Of a stretch of DNA of 37,413 bases, positions 18,478-26,931 are shown piece by piece. The stretch comes from a virus. How positions within the stretch are numbered: position 1 is the stretch's first letter; each line of letters begins with the position of its first letter. Where the stretch lies: positions 1-37,413 of the IMG/VR virus record IMGVR_UViG_3300033388_001200; one strand, given 5' to 3'. The notes under the pieces were generated by a model. That model did no database searches. It had not been told where the DNA came from and worked only from the letters and a program-made list of their open reading frames with translations. A program made the position numbers and the translations under genes.

Positions 18478-18864
18478 TTATTTATATCCTAAATGCAAAA
18501 TAATTTCATTAGCACCCGGAGCACCTGTGTCATTATCTGCAAGACCTGTAGTAGATGCTACAGTGATAGCTGTATTAAATTCAAACCCTATAGGCATATT
18601 AAGAATAAATCCAGAGCCATTAGTATCCCCACTAGTAGGGATGGGGTATGTTAAAACAGGAGTGGTGGTGCCTACAGTAACCGAGGCTGCTGTGGCATTA
18701 TAAAATTTTAAATATCGTACAGAAGCAGACATATTCATACAATGAATTGAAAAGACTTGTCCTGCTGTACCTTTCACTTCTTCTTCAGATTCATCTAAAT
18801 CCAGAGATCTGAATATAGACAATCCTCCAGCTTTATCAGCTACTAAACTTGTTGTATCACTCAT
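18478..18864 (-). CDS. Small beta-rich head or head-tail protein, 128 aa
   Basis: This short beta-rich protein carries motifs seen beside capsid genes of aquatic phages: F-R-S-L-D-L-D-E-(S/T)-E-E-E-V-K-G, V-R-Y-x-K-F-Y-N-A, T-V-G-T-T-T-P and A-D-N-D-T-G-A-P-G-A-N-E. It lies just after the capsid gene, separated from it by a strong terminator-like hairpin (18886-18911). A head decoration or fibre-base role is plausible. The biochemical function is unknown. Confidence 0.65.
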   Translation of the reverse strand: MSDTTSLVADKAGGLSIFRSLDLDESEEEVKGTAGQVFSIHCMNMSASVRYLKFYNATAASVTVGTTTPVLTYPIPTSGDTNGSGFILNMPIGFEFNTAITVASTTGLADNDTGAPGANEIILHLGYK

Positions 18865-18875
18865 TTTGAACCCTC

Positions 18876-18911
18876 AATAAAAGAAGATGGGGGCCAATTA
18901 AGACCCCCATC
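18876..18911 (-). terminator. Leftward intrinsic terminator after the capsid gene
   Basis: GATGGGGG (18886-18893) and CCCCCATC (18904-18911) form a perfect 8-bp G/C-rich stem with a 10-nt loop. In the leftward direction it is followed by TTCTTTTATT. It lies between the capsid stop and the next gene and probably reduces transcription past the highly expressed capsid gene. Confidence 0.8.
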
Positions 18912-18921
18912 TAAATACAAC

Positions 18922-19860
18922 TCAGTCAATCAAGCAGTAGCCTAAAGCAACAGCTTCAGGACGTAACACTTTACGACCCCATACAGACAAACCACGAACA
19001 ATGTCTGCAAAGGTGCTGGTATCACGTACCGTTTCCACCTTAGTTAGAGCTTGTGCAGATGCACAGGCACTCATGTGACCAGCCATAACAAACTGATTAC
19101 TAGTACCACTGTAAGAACCTGTACCTACCCAAGAAGGAAGGTTATTAGATTTATACAGCTTAAAGCCACGCAATTGCCCTGATGCTACCAAACCATTACG
19201 CAAACCACCATCACCTTGATTATAATCAACCGACAGCAACTTACTAGAGGTCTGTGCAAGCTCCTCATAAAAAGCTGGTTCAGCTACAACCCAACGATTC
19301 TCTTCTGGTACATTCTGATCGTCCAACAGACGAGCTAGACGAGCCAGCATATCCAAAGGGTCAACCTCACCAGAAGCATGTCCGGTATCAATCGGAGCAG
19401 CAGTAGTGCCATAGGTATTTACACCTGTAGCAGCAGCAATAGCAGCTAGGACATTAACATCCATGGAATCCTTCAATTGATATGCGGCATTATCCGCAGC
19501 CAAACTCTGCCAATTCACATGGCTAAACCGAGTTTCCAGATCATCAATCTTGAATTGGAAAGCTTTCGCTTGATCCACTGTCAAGACCAATTCCTGATCT
19601 GTCAATGCGGTGTTGGTTAGTGATTCGCCCCGTGTATAATCATATACAGAGATGGTTGGTTCTGTGATGATGTTAACAGTATCACCGTAGGAAGCAATTT
19701 CTCCGAAATAATCGGAATTTGTAATTGCTTCTGTTACACTAGATTTACGGAAAGCCAACTGCACTTTCTTACTAAAGATTTCTGGCGACCAATACTGATT
19801 CGCCTGTCCAGTTACTGCACTGCCAAAGTTGACTGTGCTGGACGCTTCAAATGAAGCCAT
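18922..19860 (-). CDS. Major capsid protein
   Basis: The 312-residue protein is called by position (scaffold upstream; terminator and small head protein downstream), size and sequence style. The N-terminus mentions Y-W-S-P-E-I-F-S-K-K-V, then a GDTVNI strand and alternating alpha/beta segments, as in HK97-fold coat proteins of podoviruses. A good SD (GAGGTGA) precedes the ATG at 19860. Codon use is visibly richer in G/C than in neighbouring genes, as often seen for the most highly expressed phage protein. It ends EAVALGYCLID. Confidence 0.85.
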   Translation of the reverse strand: MASFEASSTVNFGSAVTGQANQYWSPEIFSKKVQLAFRKSSVTEAITNSDYFGEIASYGDTVNIITEPTISVYDYTRGESLTNTALTDQELVLTVDQAKAFQFKIDDLETRFSHVNWQSLAADNAAYQLKDSMDVNVLAAIAAATGVNTYGTTAAPIDTGHASGEVDPLDMLARLARLLDDQNVPEENRWVVAEPAFYEELAQTSSKLLSVDYNQGDGGLRNGLVASGQLRGFKLYKSNNLPSWVGTGSYSGTSNQFVMAGHMSACASAQALTKVETVRDTSTFADIVRGLSVWGRKVLRPEAVALGYCLID

Positions 19861-19911
19861 AGTTATTCACCTCGTTTATTATTTTAGTAGTGAGGTGTTC
19901 CTCGCTACTTA

Positions 19912-20805
19912 TTACCCTTGCACTATCCTACCTTCTTTAAAAGCTGCATCAAGTTCTTTTGATACTTCTTCATATTGATAGACAGATAGTGCTGCTATTT
20001 CAGAAGTAGTCCAAATCTTTTTCTCATTAGCAGAGGGATTAACTGATTCCTTAATTATTACAGCTTCCGCTGCATCTGCTACTTTCTTTTTAGATTTTTT
20101 GACTTCTTTATTGCCAGAGGGCAGATTAACATCCTTTTTATATAGATCAATTGCTCTAGATGCTAATATAGCATCTGTTGGATTATCATAAATCCATTCC
20201 TGAATTTGCTTAGGTTGCCCTTCAGCCCATTCATGAAATTCCTTTGAATCTACAATCTTCTTCAGATCAGGTTGGAGTTTTTCTAAAATAAATGTAGCTT
20301 CTCTTATAGCTGACTCTATTTCTTTCTCTTTGAGTTTTGCTATTTCGGATTCTACCTTACTTAGTTGTTCCTGTGCCTGTTGCTGTGCAACTGCTTCTAC
20401 TACGTCATATACATCTGGATATTCTGTCTTAAAAGTAGCCAGTTCTTCTGGGGTTTTAGGAACAGATCTAGGTGCTTTAGAATCAAGCTGAGCCTTTAAT
20501 TGAGTAATCTCAACTTTATGCTCTGCCATTTTCTTATCATGGTGACGTTTCAAATCATCACGCCGCTTTTTATAATCTACTTTCTTATATGTGGTAGACT
20601 CTTCTTCCTTTGGAACTTCCTCTTCTTTTTTATTCTGAGTAGCTTCTGTCTTTTCTTCGTCAAGAATTTCTCCAGAAGGGTCTGAATACGCGAGAGTGTT
20701 GTTAGGACTTAATAGCCCTCTTGGCACATCTCCAGATTTATCCCAAGGTTTATTTGCGTTATAAGGATTTGCTTGTGGTTCCTCCACTAATACTGCTTCT
20801 GACAT
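19912..20805 (-). CDS. Capsid scaffold protein
   Basis: The 297-residue protein is highly charged, rich in Glu and Lys, with predicted coiled coils around residues 70-110 and 130-175 and a disordered N-terminus. It lies immediately upstream of the capsid gene and downstream of the portal, the usual place for the scaffold that guides procapsid assembly. The SD (GGAGGTTGA) is strong. No protease motif is seen. Confidence 0.75.
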   Translation of the reverse strand: MSEAVLVEEPQANPYNANKPWDKSGDVPRGLLSPNNTLAYSDPSGEILDEEKTEATQNKKEEEVPKEEESTTYKKVDYKKRRDDLKRHHDKKMAEHKVEITQLKAQLDSKAPRSVPKTPEELATFKTEYPDVYDVVEAVAQQQAQEQLSKVESEIAKLKEKEIESAIREATFILEKLQPDLKKIVDSKEFHEWAEGQPKQIQEWIYDNPTDAILASRAIDLYKKDVNLPSGNKEVKKSKKKVADAAEAVIIKESVNPSANEKKIWTTSEIAALSVYQYEEVSKELDAAFKEGRIVQG

Positions 20806-20820
20806 TCAACCTCCTAAGGG

Positions 20821-20835
20821 CTTGTCATAGACAAG
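20821..20835 (-). promoter_or_regulatory. Hairpin upstream of the scaffold start
   Basis: CTTGTC and GACAAG form a perfect 6-bp stem with a three-base loop, about 15 bases upstream of the scaffold start codon and just before its SD. It could modulate translation or mark RNA processing. No known class is recognised. Confidence 0.3.
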
Positions 20836-20880
20836 GTGGCCTAGTTTGCTTTTAAAATGTAGGGGCCATTTCTGGGTAGC

Positions 20881-21093
20881 CTACGATTTATCTCTAAGAT
20901 TTTCTCTTAAAGACTTCATAGAATGCAACAATTGTAATTTACCTTGATTACGTCTAAGGTCTATCCCATCTGTAACATTTCTATTTATATTTAATATTCT
21001 TTCTTCTTCTTCCTCTATATACCCTAGAAAAATCTTCCAACTGTCTACAGTAGCAAATAAGATTTTTAATCTATTTCTAACTTGCTCCTTCAA
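20881..21093 (-). CDS. Small helical protein downstream of the portal
   Basis: The 70-residue protein is charged and helical, with a central run of Glu (EEEEER). Its start overlaps the portal stop by four bases (ATGA), so it is translationally coupled. It could be a small assembly factor for the portal or head, but nothing in the sequence decides this. Confidence 0.55.
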   Translation of the reverse strand: MKEQVRNRLKILFATVDSWKIFLGYIEEEEERILNINRNVTDGIDLRRNQGKLQLLHSMKSLRENLRDKS

Positions 21094-23174
21094 AGGACAG
21101 CCTCCTGTTGTGAATTCCCACTGAAAGTTTCTTCTCCTGGCATAGCTACAGGTTGTGGGGCCACTTCTTGTGGAACACCCTGAGGTGCTCCCCCTTGTGG
21201 GTTCATAATACTAGCCATAATCTGTGCCTGATTCACATCATTGACTAGTTCATCGGGATCTAAATCCATACTATACGCAAGTTCTTTGATAAGAACAGGT
21301 ATTTTGACAAAAGGAGCAATCATAGGATTCTGAACAGTTTGAAGGAACATTGTGAGTCTTTGACTTCTCACTTCTTTCTGAATAAGTGAGTTAGTTCCTG
21401 TGGCTTTTACATCCATATCCCCTTCAATTTCCATATCACCTTTATAATTAGCCATGTTCCATTGAAAGAAAGCTTCTCCTAAAGGTTTAAGTAAGAAATC
21501 ATCCAAGTTCTTTACTACAGTCTTTATACTTAGAGAAGCTGCCCCCATTAACATTGACATACCCGCTGCGGTGCGCGTAGTAGATTGTATTCCTGTTTGA
21601 CCATGAGAATAACTGGGCATACCGGTGGATTCATCAGATATTTGTCTAAACTTATCAAACATCATCATATTTTCTGTGGTTGTATTAGGCAATTTAATAC
21701 CAAATACAGCTTGTCCCGGCATTCCTGATTGTCGTTTAAATATTTTACCAGAGTATATTTCCATAGATTGTCCTGGCACTAAAGCACTCTCATCTACATC
21801 TAATATGATACTACCAGATAATGCTAAATTATCAATAGCCATACGAGCATGACCATTCATAATCTGTTGGCTATCATCCATGTTTTCTGCTACCCCTACA
21901 CCGAAAATGGAATAAGGATTCTTTTCATATGGGAATGCTAGATAAGGAATACGAGCAGGTTTAAATGGATTGGTTACTAAGCGAAGAATTTTCCCACCAC
22001 TCACCCAAGCATTAATTTGAATATCATCTGTATCACGTATGGAAGTTTCTAAATCTAAACCAGCTTCTCTTACTGTTTTAGCTTCCATCACCCCCCAATA
22101 TTCCAACACTTCATACCTGTCTTGTTCTATTATTGTCCCTTCATCATTCTTTATATAAGTTTCAAAATCTTTAGGTACATAATTAGCACCTCCTGTGATT
22201 AACTCACTGATTTTATCAGCCTTAAAATGAGGACGATCTTTCAAACCTTTCACTTGAGATTTATTCAATCTATGCCTATGTATCACCCACTCAGCTTCTT
22301 CTAAAGAATTAGCATTAGGATCTGGATAGAAATTCCATAAACTTACAAACTCTAATCTGGGAACTTTGATAGATTCTGGAGTGTAATCTCTTACACCTTC
22401 TTCATTTTTAGTCCATCTATGTAACACTTTATTATAGTTGAATGGACCTTTAATTATACCTGTTCCCAATAAAGCAGCTTCCAATAAGGAACTTCTAACT
22501 TCTGAACTACCGTTAGATTCAGCTATTTGATCGTGTATGAGCTTTTCCATATTCCTAGATGCTTCTTTAGCAGGAGCAACTTGTGGAACATCAGGATTGT
22601 TACTTGGACCTTCTTCCAATGGAATATCTTTATATTTATCTAAACCACCAGTTAATACAGACCCCGGACCTAAGGTTTGCCCATCACCTTCATATCCTAG
22701 ATCTAGAGGATCTTTTTGTTCTTCTACAAGGTCAGCAGGAACTTCTTGTGAACCTGTTTCTATCCCCGGATGTACATATTTAGCTACTCCTGTGGGAACC
22801 TCTGTAGGTTGTATTGAAATGGGGAACTTATTCCCGGCAAAAACTACATCTACAAGCTGCCCATAAGCAGCTAACACTTTAGTTTTAGTAACTTTTACAA
22901 ATACCCTTGACTTTTCATTCTCCCTAAATTTAACATTTTTTCCATATAAACCTCTATAATTTCTAAAGGCCGTAAGCCATCTATCTTCATCTGATTGTCT
23001 ATTTCTAACGCTAGCATCCAACTTAGTGGTGATTTCTGCTGCTAGAGTTGATATTAGCACTTCTGCTTGAATATCATCTGTGTCAACAGCTTCTTGAACT
23101 ACATTAGCCAAAGCATCGTCAGCAGAAACAAAAGGCTGAGTTTGTTCGTTTATATCTAAAGGGAGTTGTTCCAT
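21090..23174 (-). CDS. Portal protein
   Basis: The 694-residue protein is called from size, position directly after the large terminase, and pattern. An N-terminal helical region is followed by a segment with K-V-T-K-T-K-V-L-A-A-Y-G-Q-L, a long alpha/beta body containing P-Y-x-I-F-G-V-G and H-A-R-M-A-I-D-N-L-A, and a Pro/Gln-rich C-terminus. These are typical of podovirus portals, which form the dodecameric ring for DNA entry and exit. The start lies 20 bases after the terminase stop. No frameshift or truncation is seen. Confidence 0.85.
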   Translation of the reverse strand: MEQLPLDINEQTQPFVSADDALANVVQEAVDTDDIQAEVLISTLAAEITTKLDASVRNRQSDEDRWLTAFRNYRGLYGKNVKFRENEKSRVFVKVTKTKVLAAYGQLVDVVFAGNKFPISIQPTEVPTGVAKYVHPGIETGSQEVPADLVEEQKDPLDLGYEGDGQTLGPGSVLTGGLDKYKDIPLEEGPSNNPDVPQVAPAKEASRNMEKLIHDQIAESNGSSEVRSSLLEAALLGTGIIKGPFNYNKVLHRWTKNEEGVRDYTPESIKVPRLEFVSLWNFYPDPNANSLEEAEWVIHRHRLNKSQVKGLKDRPHFKADKISELITGGANYVPKDFETYIKNDEGTIIEQDRYEVLEYWGVMEAKTVREAGLDLETSIRDTDDIQINAWVSGGKILRLVTNPFKPARIPYLAFPYEKNPYSIFGVGVAENMDDSQQIMNGHARMAIDNLALSGSIILDVDESALVPGQSMEIYSGKIFKRQSGMPGQAVFGIKLPNTTTENMMMFDKFRQISDESTGMPSYSHGQTGIQSTTRTAAGMSMLMGAASLSIKTVVKNLDDFLLKPLGEAFFQWNMANYKGDMEIEGDMDVKATGTNSLIQKEVRSQRLTMFLQTVQNPMIAPFVKIPVLIKELAYSMDLDPDELVNDVNQAQIMASIMNPQGGAPQGVPQEVAPQPVAMPGEETFSGNSQQEAVL

Positions 23175-23193
23175 ATTTTATTTAGTACCTATA

Positions 23194-24792
23194 TCAATAG
23201 CCGAAGATTGAATCTGAAACTTCATATATTTTACGTTCTTTTACCATCTGCATCATATCAAAAGTAGACTCTTTTCTTGGTCTCGACATAACCCCATATC
23301 TAAGGGCATCATAAGCATGATCTTCTGCCTTTGTATCTACATCTTCTGGCTTGTTCTTATCTAAAGGAAGGGATTCCATTTCTCTAATTAAATTGATACA
23401 ATTATTGAAAACTTGTAATCCTGGTCTACCTTCCCCAACCTTTTTCAATCTTTCGTGTATTTGTATTTTACCAGCTATTCTGTTTTTATCGGCAGGGCGT
23501 AATTTGTGTAAATAAGGAGCCTTACATAAAGTTTGACCTATAGTTGGCCCTGTATATCCTGTACGATTCCATGCTGCTGTATCCAACACCCCCGGTATTG
23601 ATGTAGCATCATCTACCTCCATCTCTACCATGGTTTGTCCCAAAGCATCTGCTGTGAGTCCTTTAGCATATAACTCTCTATAACAGAGAATTGTTCCATC
23701 ATTAGGATCTACTGCAAACCACAGACAACAGCTAGGAGCTGCATACCCATAATCCACTGCTTTAAATCTTTGCCAATGTAAAGGAATCTGAAAAGGATCT
23801 ATTACATGGCTCTCCCTATGAAATTCTGGAAAGGCTATCCCTTCATTTATATTCCAATCACCTTCTAGCAGTCTACGCCTCTCCACTTCAGGAAGAGTTT
23901 CCAACATTGATTGATAATCACCATCATTAAACAAATAAGGATTATCTTTTAATCTAGCAGGAATAAATTTTCTATGTAGTTTCTCTCCTGTCCGTTTATT
24001 TACACCATATTCAAACGCTGTGTTAGACGGAGCAGCGTCTATATATCTCTTCTTCACCCAAGAATGCCCTACACCCCCTGGATTTGTTGTAGAACGCATA
24101 TAACATTTTATTTCACTATCTGTTGTTCTCAGACGAGAAGCTAAATAATTCCAAGCAAATTCTGTTGGTAAATGTGTTAATTCATCAAACCCAATCCAAG
24201 AAAAGGACAACCCTTGATATTGATAAACATCACTATCCTTCTCTAAATATCCAAAATATAACTTAGCTCCAGATGGGAATATCCATGTTTTCTTTGCTTC
24301 TTTATATTTAGCACCGGGGAAAGCTTTTGGATACAATTCCCTAGTGTTGTCTATTAACTCCCCAAGCTCCCCTAAAGTTTTACGCAGAAGGAGCGCCCTA
24401 TGGGCGGGCCTGTGAGCATATCGTAAAGGATCAATAATTAAACTGTAACTTTTTCCGCCACCAGCTTGGCCGCCGTACAAAACATCCCTTTCAGGAGCAG
24501 CTAAGAAATCTGTTTGCGGTCCTTCATTAGGTGCAAATAGAACATTATCTTCGGCCAAGTCTTTTGCAGCTTTAGCCATTGATTCGACGTAGTTACTGTC
24601 GTACACCCTTCCTGCTTTAGTGGTTTTTTCTTCTAAGATGTTTTCTTTTAATCTACTAACATCCTTTCTAAGCTTTCTAGCACGTTGATTCTGACTATCT
24701 ATACTAGAAGCTATTTTCTTTCTTTCTTTTTCTCTTCGTTGGCTTGGGTTGAGATGTACAGCTTTTCTATTCTTCTTTTCTGTAGATGCCAT
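23194..24792 (-). CDS. terL: Terminase large subunit
   Basis: The 532-residue protein has a full packaging-motor signature. Walker A is GGQAGGGKS at residues 107-115. Walker B (W-I-G-F-D203-E204) is followed by a coupling motif, and the C-terminal RNase H-like nuclease carries the expected acidic residues at D347 (AVDYG), D404 (VLDTA) and D495 (DHAYDALRYG). It pumps DNA into the procapsid through the portal and cuts concatemers. The gene overlaps the small HTH gene upstream by 26 bases and the portal follows. It is complete and of normal length. Confidence 0.95.
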   Translation of the reverse strand: MASTEKKNRKAVHLNPSQRREKERKKIASSIDSQNQRARKLRKDVSRLKENILEEKTTKAGRVYDSNYVESMAKAAKDLAEDNVLFAPNEGPQTDFLAAPERDVLYGGQAGGGKSYSLIIDPLRYAHRPAHRALLLRKTLGELGELIDNTRELYPKAFPGAKYKEAKKTWIFPSGAKLYFGYLEKDSDVYQYQGLSFSWIGFDELTHLPTEFAWNYLASRLRTTDSEIKCYMRSTTNPGGVGHSWVKKRYIDAAPSNTAFEYGVNKRTGEKLHRKFIPARLKDNPYLFNDGDYQSMLETLPEVERRRLLEGDWNINEGIAFPEFHRESHVIDPFQIPLHWQRFKAVDYGYAAPSCCLWFAVDPNDGTILCYRELYAKGLTADALGQTMVEMEVDDATSIPGVLDTAAWNRTGYTGPTIGQTLCKAPYLHKLRPADKNRIAGKIQIHERLKKVGEGRPGLQVFNNCINLIREMESLPLDKNKPEDVDTKAEDHAYDALRYGVMSRPRKESTFDMMQMVKERKIYEVSDSIFGY

Positions 24793-24970
24793 TCTTTAAT
24801 CTCTTCCTAAGCCCTACATGAGAAATAGTACGTCCACACATATCTTGTAGATATTCAGAAGCTTCTCGTAAGGAAATAGCTTCTGTATTTATTAAATCCT
24901 GTACAACTTTAAGCCCTTCCAATTCTATTTCAATGGGTTGTCCATCTGATGTGTAACCAAATTTATTCAT
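24767..24970 (-). CDS. Small helix-turn-helix protein upstream of terL
   Basis: The 67-residue protein contains a likely HTH: about residues 31-58, with I-S-L-R-E-A-S-E-Y-L and R-T-I-S-H-V-G-L-R-K-R-L. It overlaps the start of the large terminase. It could assist DNA recognition in packaging or regulate the operon. A separate protein farther upstream (25790-26209) looks more like the small terminase itself. Confidence 0.6.
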   Translation of the reverse strand: MNKFGYTSDGQPIEIELEGLKVVQDLINTEAISLREASEYLQDMCGRTISHVGLRKRLKNGIYRKEE

Positions 24971-24987
24971 ATCACTACACGCAATAT

Positions 24988-25170
24988 TCAGCGAAGATCA
25001 TTTCTAATATAGTATTTATTTTCTTTACACATACTATTCCAGCACCCCGTTTCAACAAATTCCTGTCCACATGTTTTGCAAAAACGCACATTCAGGTGCT
25101 CTTTAGCACATTTACAAAACGCTCTAGGCATTCCGCAGCCACCACTACATATAATTCTAGTTTCACTCAT
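24988..25170 (-). CDS. Cys-rich putative zinc-ribbon protein, 60 aa
   Basis: Eight cysteines (C8, C12, C19, C21, C31, C34, C43, C48), including a CKTC knuckle, suggest one or two zinc-binding sites. The SD (GGAGATTAAAGG) ends right before the ATG at 25170. It lies between the terminase-tail remnant and the HTH gene. A nucleic-acid-binding role is likely by analogy only. Confidence 0.6.
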   Translation of the reverse strand: MSETRIICSGGCGMPRAFCKCAKEHLNVRFCKTCGQEFVETGCWNSMCKENKYYIRNDLR

Positions 25171-25187
25171 CCTTTAATCTCCGCAAT

Positions 25188-25259
25188 CTAGTTATGCTTC
25201 ACGTTAATTACTTTTTCTTCTAAAGGAGCTTTGGCTGGAATGATAAATATCCTAAACAG
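25188..25259 (-). pseudogene. Displaced C-terminal remnant of the small terminase gene
   Basis: Directly after the HNH gene, an open frame without a start encodes 23 residues ending at TAG (25188-25190). Its F-I-I-P-A-K, then E-K-V-I-N, matches the C-terminus of the small terminase (F-I-L-P-A-K, then E-K-I-I-N). It looks like the original 3' end left behind when the HNH gene, with a replacement tail, was inserted. Confidence 0.55.
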
Positions 25260-25797
25260 CATATTTATTCCCCTTACTCAAATTCTCTACTGCTGGTATA
25301 ACTTGTAAATTATTGGGTATATGCAGACCACAAACTTCCTTACCTTTTAAAGGTATAATATGATCCACATGCCATTCTATCCCTGTAGAATCTGTACGCA
25401 TCCTAGACAGATCATATATCTCTCTTAATACAAACTCATCCCAATCAGTTAACCATTTAGGAATAGCTTGAGTTTTTTGTATTTTATACAGTTTCTTTAG
25501 TCCATTCAAATAACCTTTATTTTCTTGTCTGTATTTACGTCTGCCTTCTTGTAATTTTTCTGTGTGTTTATTAGTGTGATAATATTTTTGAGCTTTTTCT
25601 TTTATTTTTATAGTATTCTCTTCATAATACTTTTTACTTCTAATTACCCACGCTTTAGGATTATCTTTATATCTAGCTTTTTGACTTTGACTCACACACT
25701 CTTTACATCGTGTAGTTCTACCATCTTCCTTATCCGCATCACTATAAAAAAGATCGAAAAATTTTACTTTTTTGCAGAGACTACATTCTTTATTCAT
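25252..25797 (-). CDS. HNH homing-type endonuclease
   Basis: The 181-residue protein has an N-terminal zinc knuckle (C5-x2-C8, C31-x2-C34), a lysine-rich helical linker, and a C-terminal HNH motif: W-H143-V-D145-H146-I-I-P-L, then N-N-L-Q-V and a closing N-x-x-K-G-N. All catalytic positions appear intact. Free-standing HNH enzymes often lie beside terminase genes, where they spread as homing elements or help packaging. Its ATG overlaps the small terminase stop, and a remnant of that gene's tail lies downstream, which favours insertion by homing. Confidence 0.85.
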   Translation of the reverse strand: MNKECSLCKKVKFFDLFYSDADKEDGRTTRCKECVSQSQKARYKDNPKAWVIRSKKYYEENTIKIKEKAQKYYHTNKHTEKLQEGRRKYRQENKGYLNGLKKLYKIQKTQAIPKWLTDWDEFVLREIYDLSRMRTDSTGIEWHVDHIIPLKGKEVCGLHIPNNLQVIPAVENLSKGNKYAV

Positions 25798-26209
25798 TTA
25801 TGATTTTTTCTACCTTTACTTGTTGTTTAGCAGGTAAGATAAAAAGTCCCCCACTAACAGCATGTTCTACCATCAAACTATCCTTCTTCCCAAGCCCAAT
25901 GCGGTCCAGAATGGACTGCGAAGCTGAGAGCTTGACATTCGCCTGTGGGACAGGTTTCTTAGCTATAAGAATATCCACCTGTGTTTGAGCAGCTTTAGGA
26001 CCATACTGAATCATTATGGTTTCTGCTATTTCTATTAGCTCGTCTTTAACAGATCGTATAGCGGCATAAGCACTTGTCTTTGAATATTTAGCTGCAATAG
26101 CAGCTTTCATAGGGTCTAGGCCATTTGTACGGAAATTATCCAAAAGAGCTGTCTGCTTCTCTGTAAACTTTCTACCGTGGCCTACTTCTTGTGTTATTGT
26201 TCTAGACAT
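25790..26209 (-). CDS. terS: Putative terminase small subunit
   Basis: The 139-residue protein begins with a helical DNA-binding-like region. The pattern G-R-K-F-T-E-K-Q, then A-A-I-A-A-K-Y-S-K-T-S-A-Y-A-A, is the HTH style of podovirus small terminases. A second helical stretch contains L-S-A-S-Q-S-I-L-D-R-I-G-L, common near the end of this family. It lies upstream of the large terminase, separated from it by the HNH gene and two small genes. It probably recognises the packaging site. Its C-terminal 20 residues are echoed by the remnant at 25188-25259, so the tail may have been exchanged. Confidence 0.7.
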   Translation of the reverse strand: MSRTITQEVGHGRKFTEKQTALLDNFRTNGLDPMKAAIAAKYSKTSAYAAIRSVKDELIEIAETIMIQYGPKAAQTQVDILIAKKPVPQANVKLSASQSILDRIGLGKKDSLMVEHAVSGGLFILPAKQQVKVEKIINE

Positions 26210-26210
26210 A

Positions 26211-26402
26211 TTAATATATTACTGGAGCGTTGTTAGGATAATACCACGTATTTTCTGTATAATTAGGAACTAAAGGTGTGTAAGTGAATGTATCAACTTT
26301 ATTCAAAGTGTCTCTGATAATACCCACTTGTTTTTCAGAAAGTTCCCCATCAGCTCTTTCTATAAAACCTTGTAGCCAATATATGAATTCATTCTGAGTC
26401 AT
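26211..26402 (-). CDS. Conserved small phage protein, 63 aa
   Basis: The N-terminus (N-E-F-I-Y-W-L-Q-G-F-I-E) and the middle (K-Q-V-x-I-I-R-D-x-L-N-K-V) form a pattern widely seen in small phage proteins near packaging genes. The function is unknown. It is separated from the small terminase by one base. Confidence 0.65.
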   Translation of the reverse strand: MTQNEFIYWLQGFIERADGELSEKQVGIIRDTLNKVDTFTYTPLVPNYTENTWYYPNNAPVIY

Positions 26403-26416
26403 TTACTATCCTTATT

Positions 26417-26490
26417 TGGAGCGAGGCGAGGGAGTCGAACCCTACTCTGCATGGCTTGGAAGGCCAGCGACACACCCTGTGCTGCCCAGC
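26417..26490 (-). tRNA. tRNA-Gly (anticodon UCC)
   Basis: A cloverleaf with encoded CCA reads leftward. The acceptor GCTGGGC pairs imperfectly with GCCTCGC, and the discriminator is T (as in bacterial tRNA-Gly). The anticodon loop is CTTCCAA, and the T-loop has GGGTTCGACTCCC. It is adjacent to tRNA-Met with an 7-base gap. The acceptor stem has one T-C mismatch and one wobble. Confidence 0.85.
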
Positions 26491-26497
26491 ATTTAAT

Positions 26498-26574
26498 TGG
26501 TAGCAGAATTGGGAATCGAACCCAACGATCTTCGGCTTATGAGACCAATGAGACGCCTTTTCTCTATTTCTGCT
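26498..26574 (-). tRNA. tRNA-Met (anticodon CAU)
   Basis: A 77-nt cloverleaf has encoded ACCA. Acceptor AGCAGAA pairs fully with TTCTGCT, the D stem is GAGA/TCTC, the anticodon loop is CTCATAA, and the T arm has TTGGG/CCCAA around TTCGATT. The loop context suits elongator tRNA-Met; tRNA-Ile with a modified CAU anticodon cannot be excluded. Confidence 0.85.
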
Positions 26575-26581
26575 ATTTGTA

Positions 26582-26728
26582 AGTGACCCTAAAGGGTGCG
26601 CTTCACTGTCGTACTATTCGCTATGCGGGTTAGTACCAGACCTTAGAGGAGAGGCGTTAAGGGTGTTGTTGTTTCAACCCCTTGATACTAAAATAATTTC
26701 AAGGGTATAAGGGCGCGTCGAGGGTTGA
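26582..26728 (-). ncRNA. Structured untranslated segment next to the tRNAs
   Basis: About 150 bases between tRNA-Met and the next gene hold consecutive hairpins. AGTGA-CCCT pairs with AGGG and TCACT (26582-26607). GTACTA pairs with TAGTAC around an inner CGC/GCG (26611-26636). CCTTA pairs with TAAGG (26641-26662). CCCTTGA pairs with TCAAGGG (26679-26705), with an alternative TCAACCC/GGGTTGA closing stem (26674-26728). No tRNA or known class fits. The strand is taken from the neighbouring tRNAs and genes. Confidence 0.5.
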
Positions 26729-26731
26729 TAT

Positions 26732-26881
26732 TCATTTAGTTTTTATATTATATATCGTTGCTAATACGTGGGCTAGGTTTAGTGCTGCCTGCGTGTATTT
26801 CAATGCTTCATCTGGTTTTGTTTCTTTATTAATCTTTTTAGTTAATACTTTTATTGCTGTTTCACTTTCTTCAGATTTCAT
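26732..26881 (-). CDS. Small conserved phage protein, 49 aa
   Basis: ATG at 26881 opens 49 codons ending at TGA (26732-26734). The C-terminal half (P-D-E-A-L-K-Y-T-Q-A-A-L-N-L-A-H) is a recurrent motif in small phage proteins of unknown role. It is helical and charged. It lies between the structured segment and the basic protein gene, in the same leftward transcript. Confidence 0.65.
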   Translation of the reverse strand: MKSEESETAIKVLTKKINKETKPDEALKYTQAALNLAHVLATIYNIKTK

Positions 26882-26931
26882 TGGGTTTTATCTCCAATAG
26901 ATGCTGTGTTTTTCTTGTCACAACTACCAAG

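Noticed and set aside
19887-19908. Hairpin between scaffold and capsid genes as a terminator
   Set aside because: In the transcribed strand the stem has an A-C mismatch and no T run follows.
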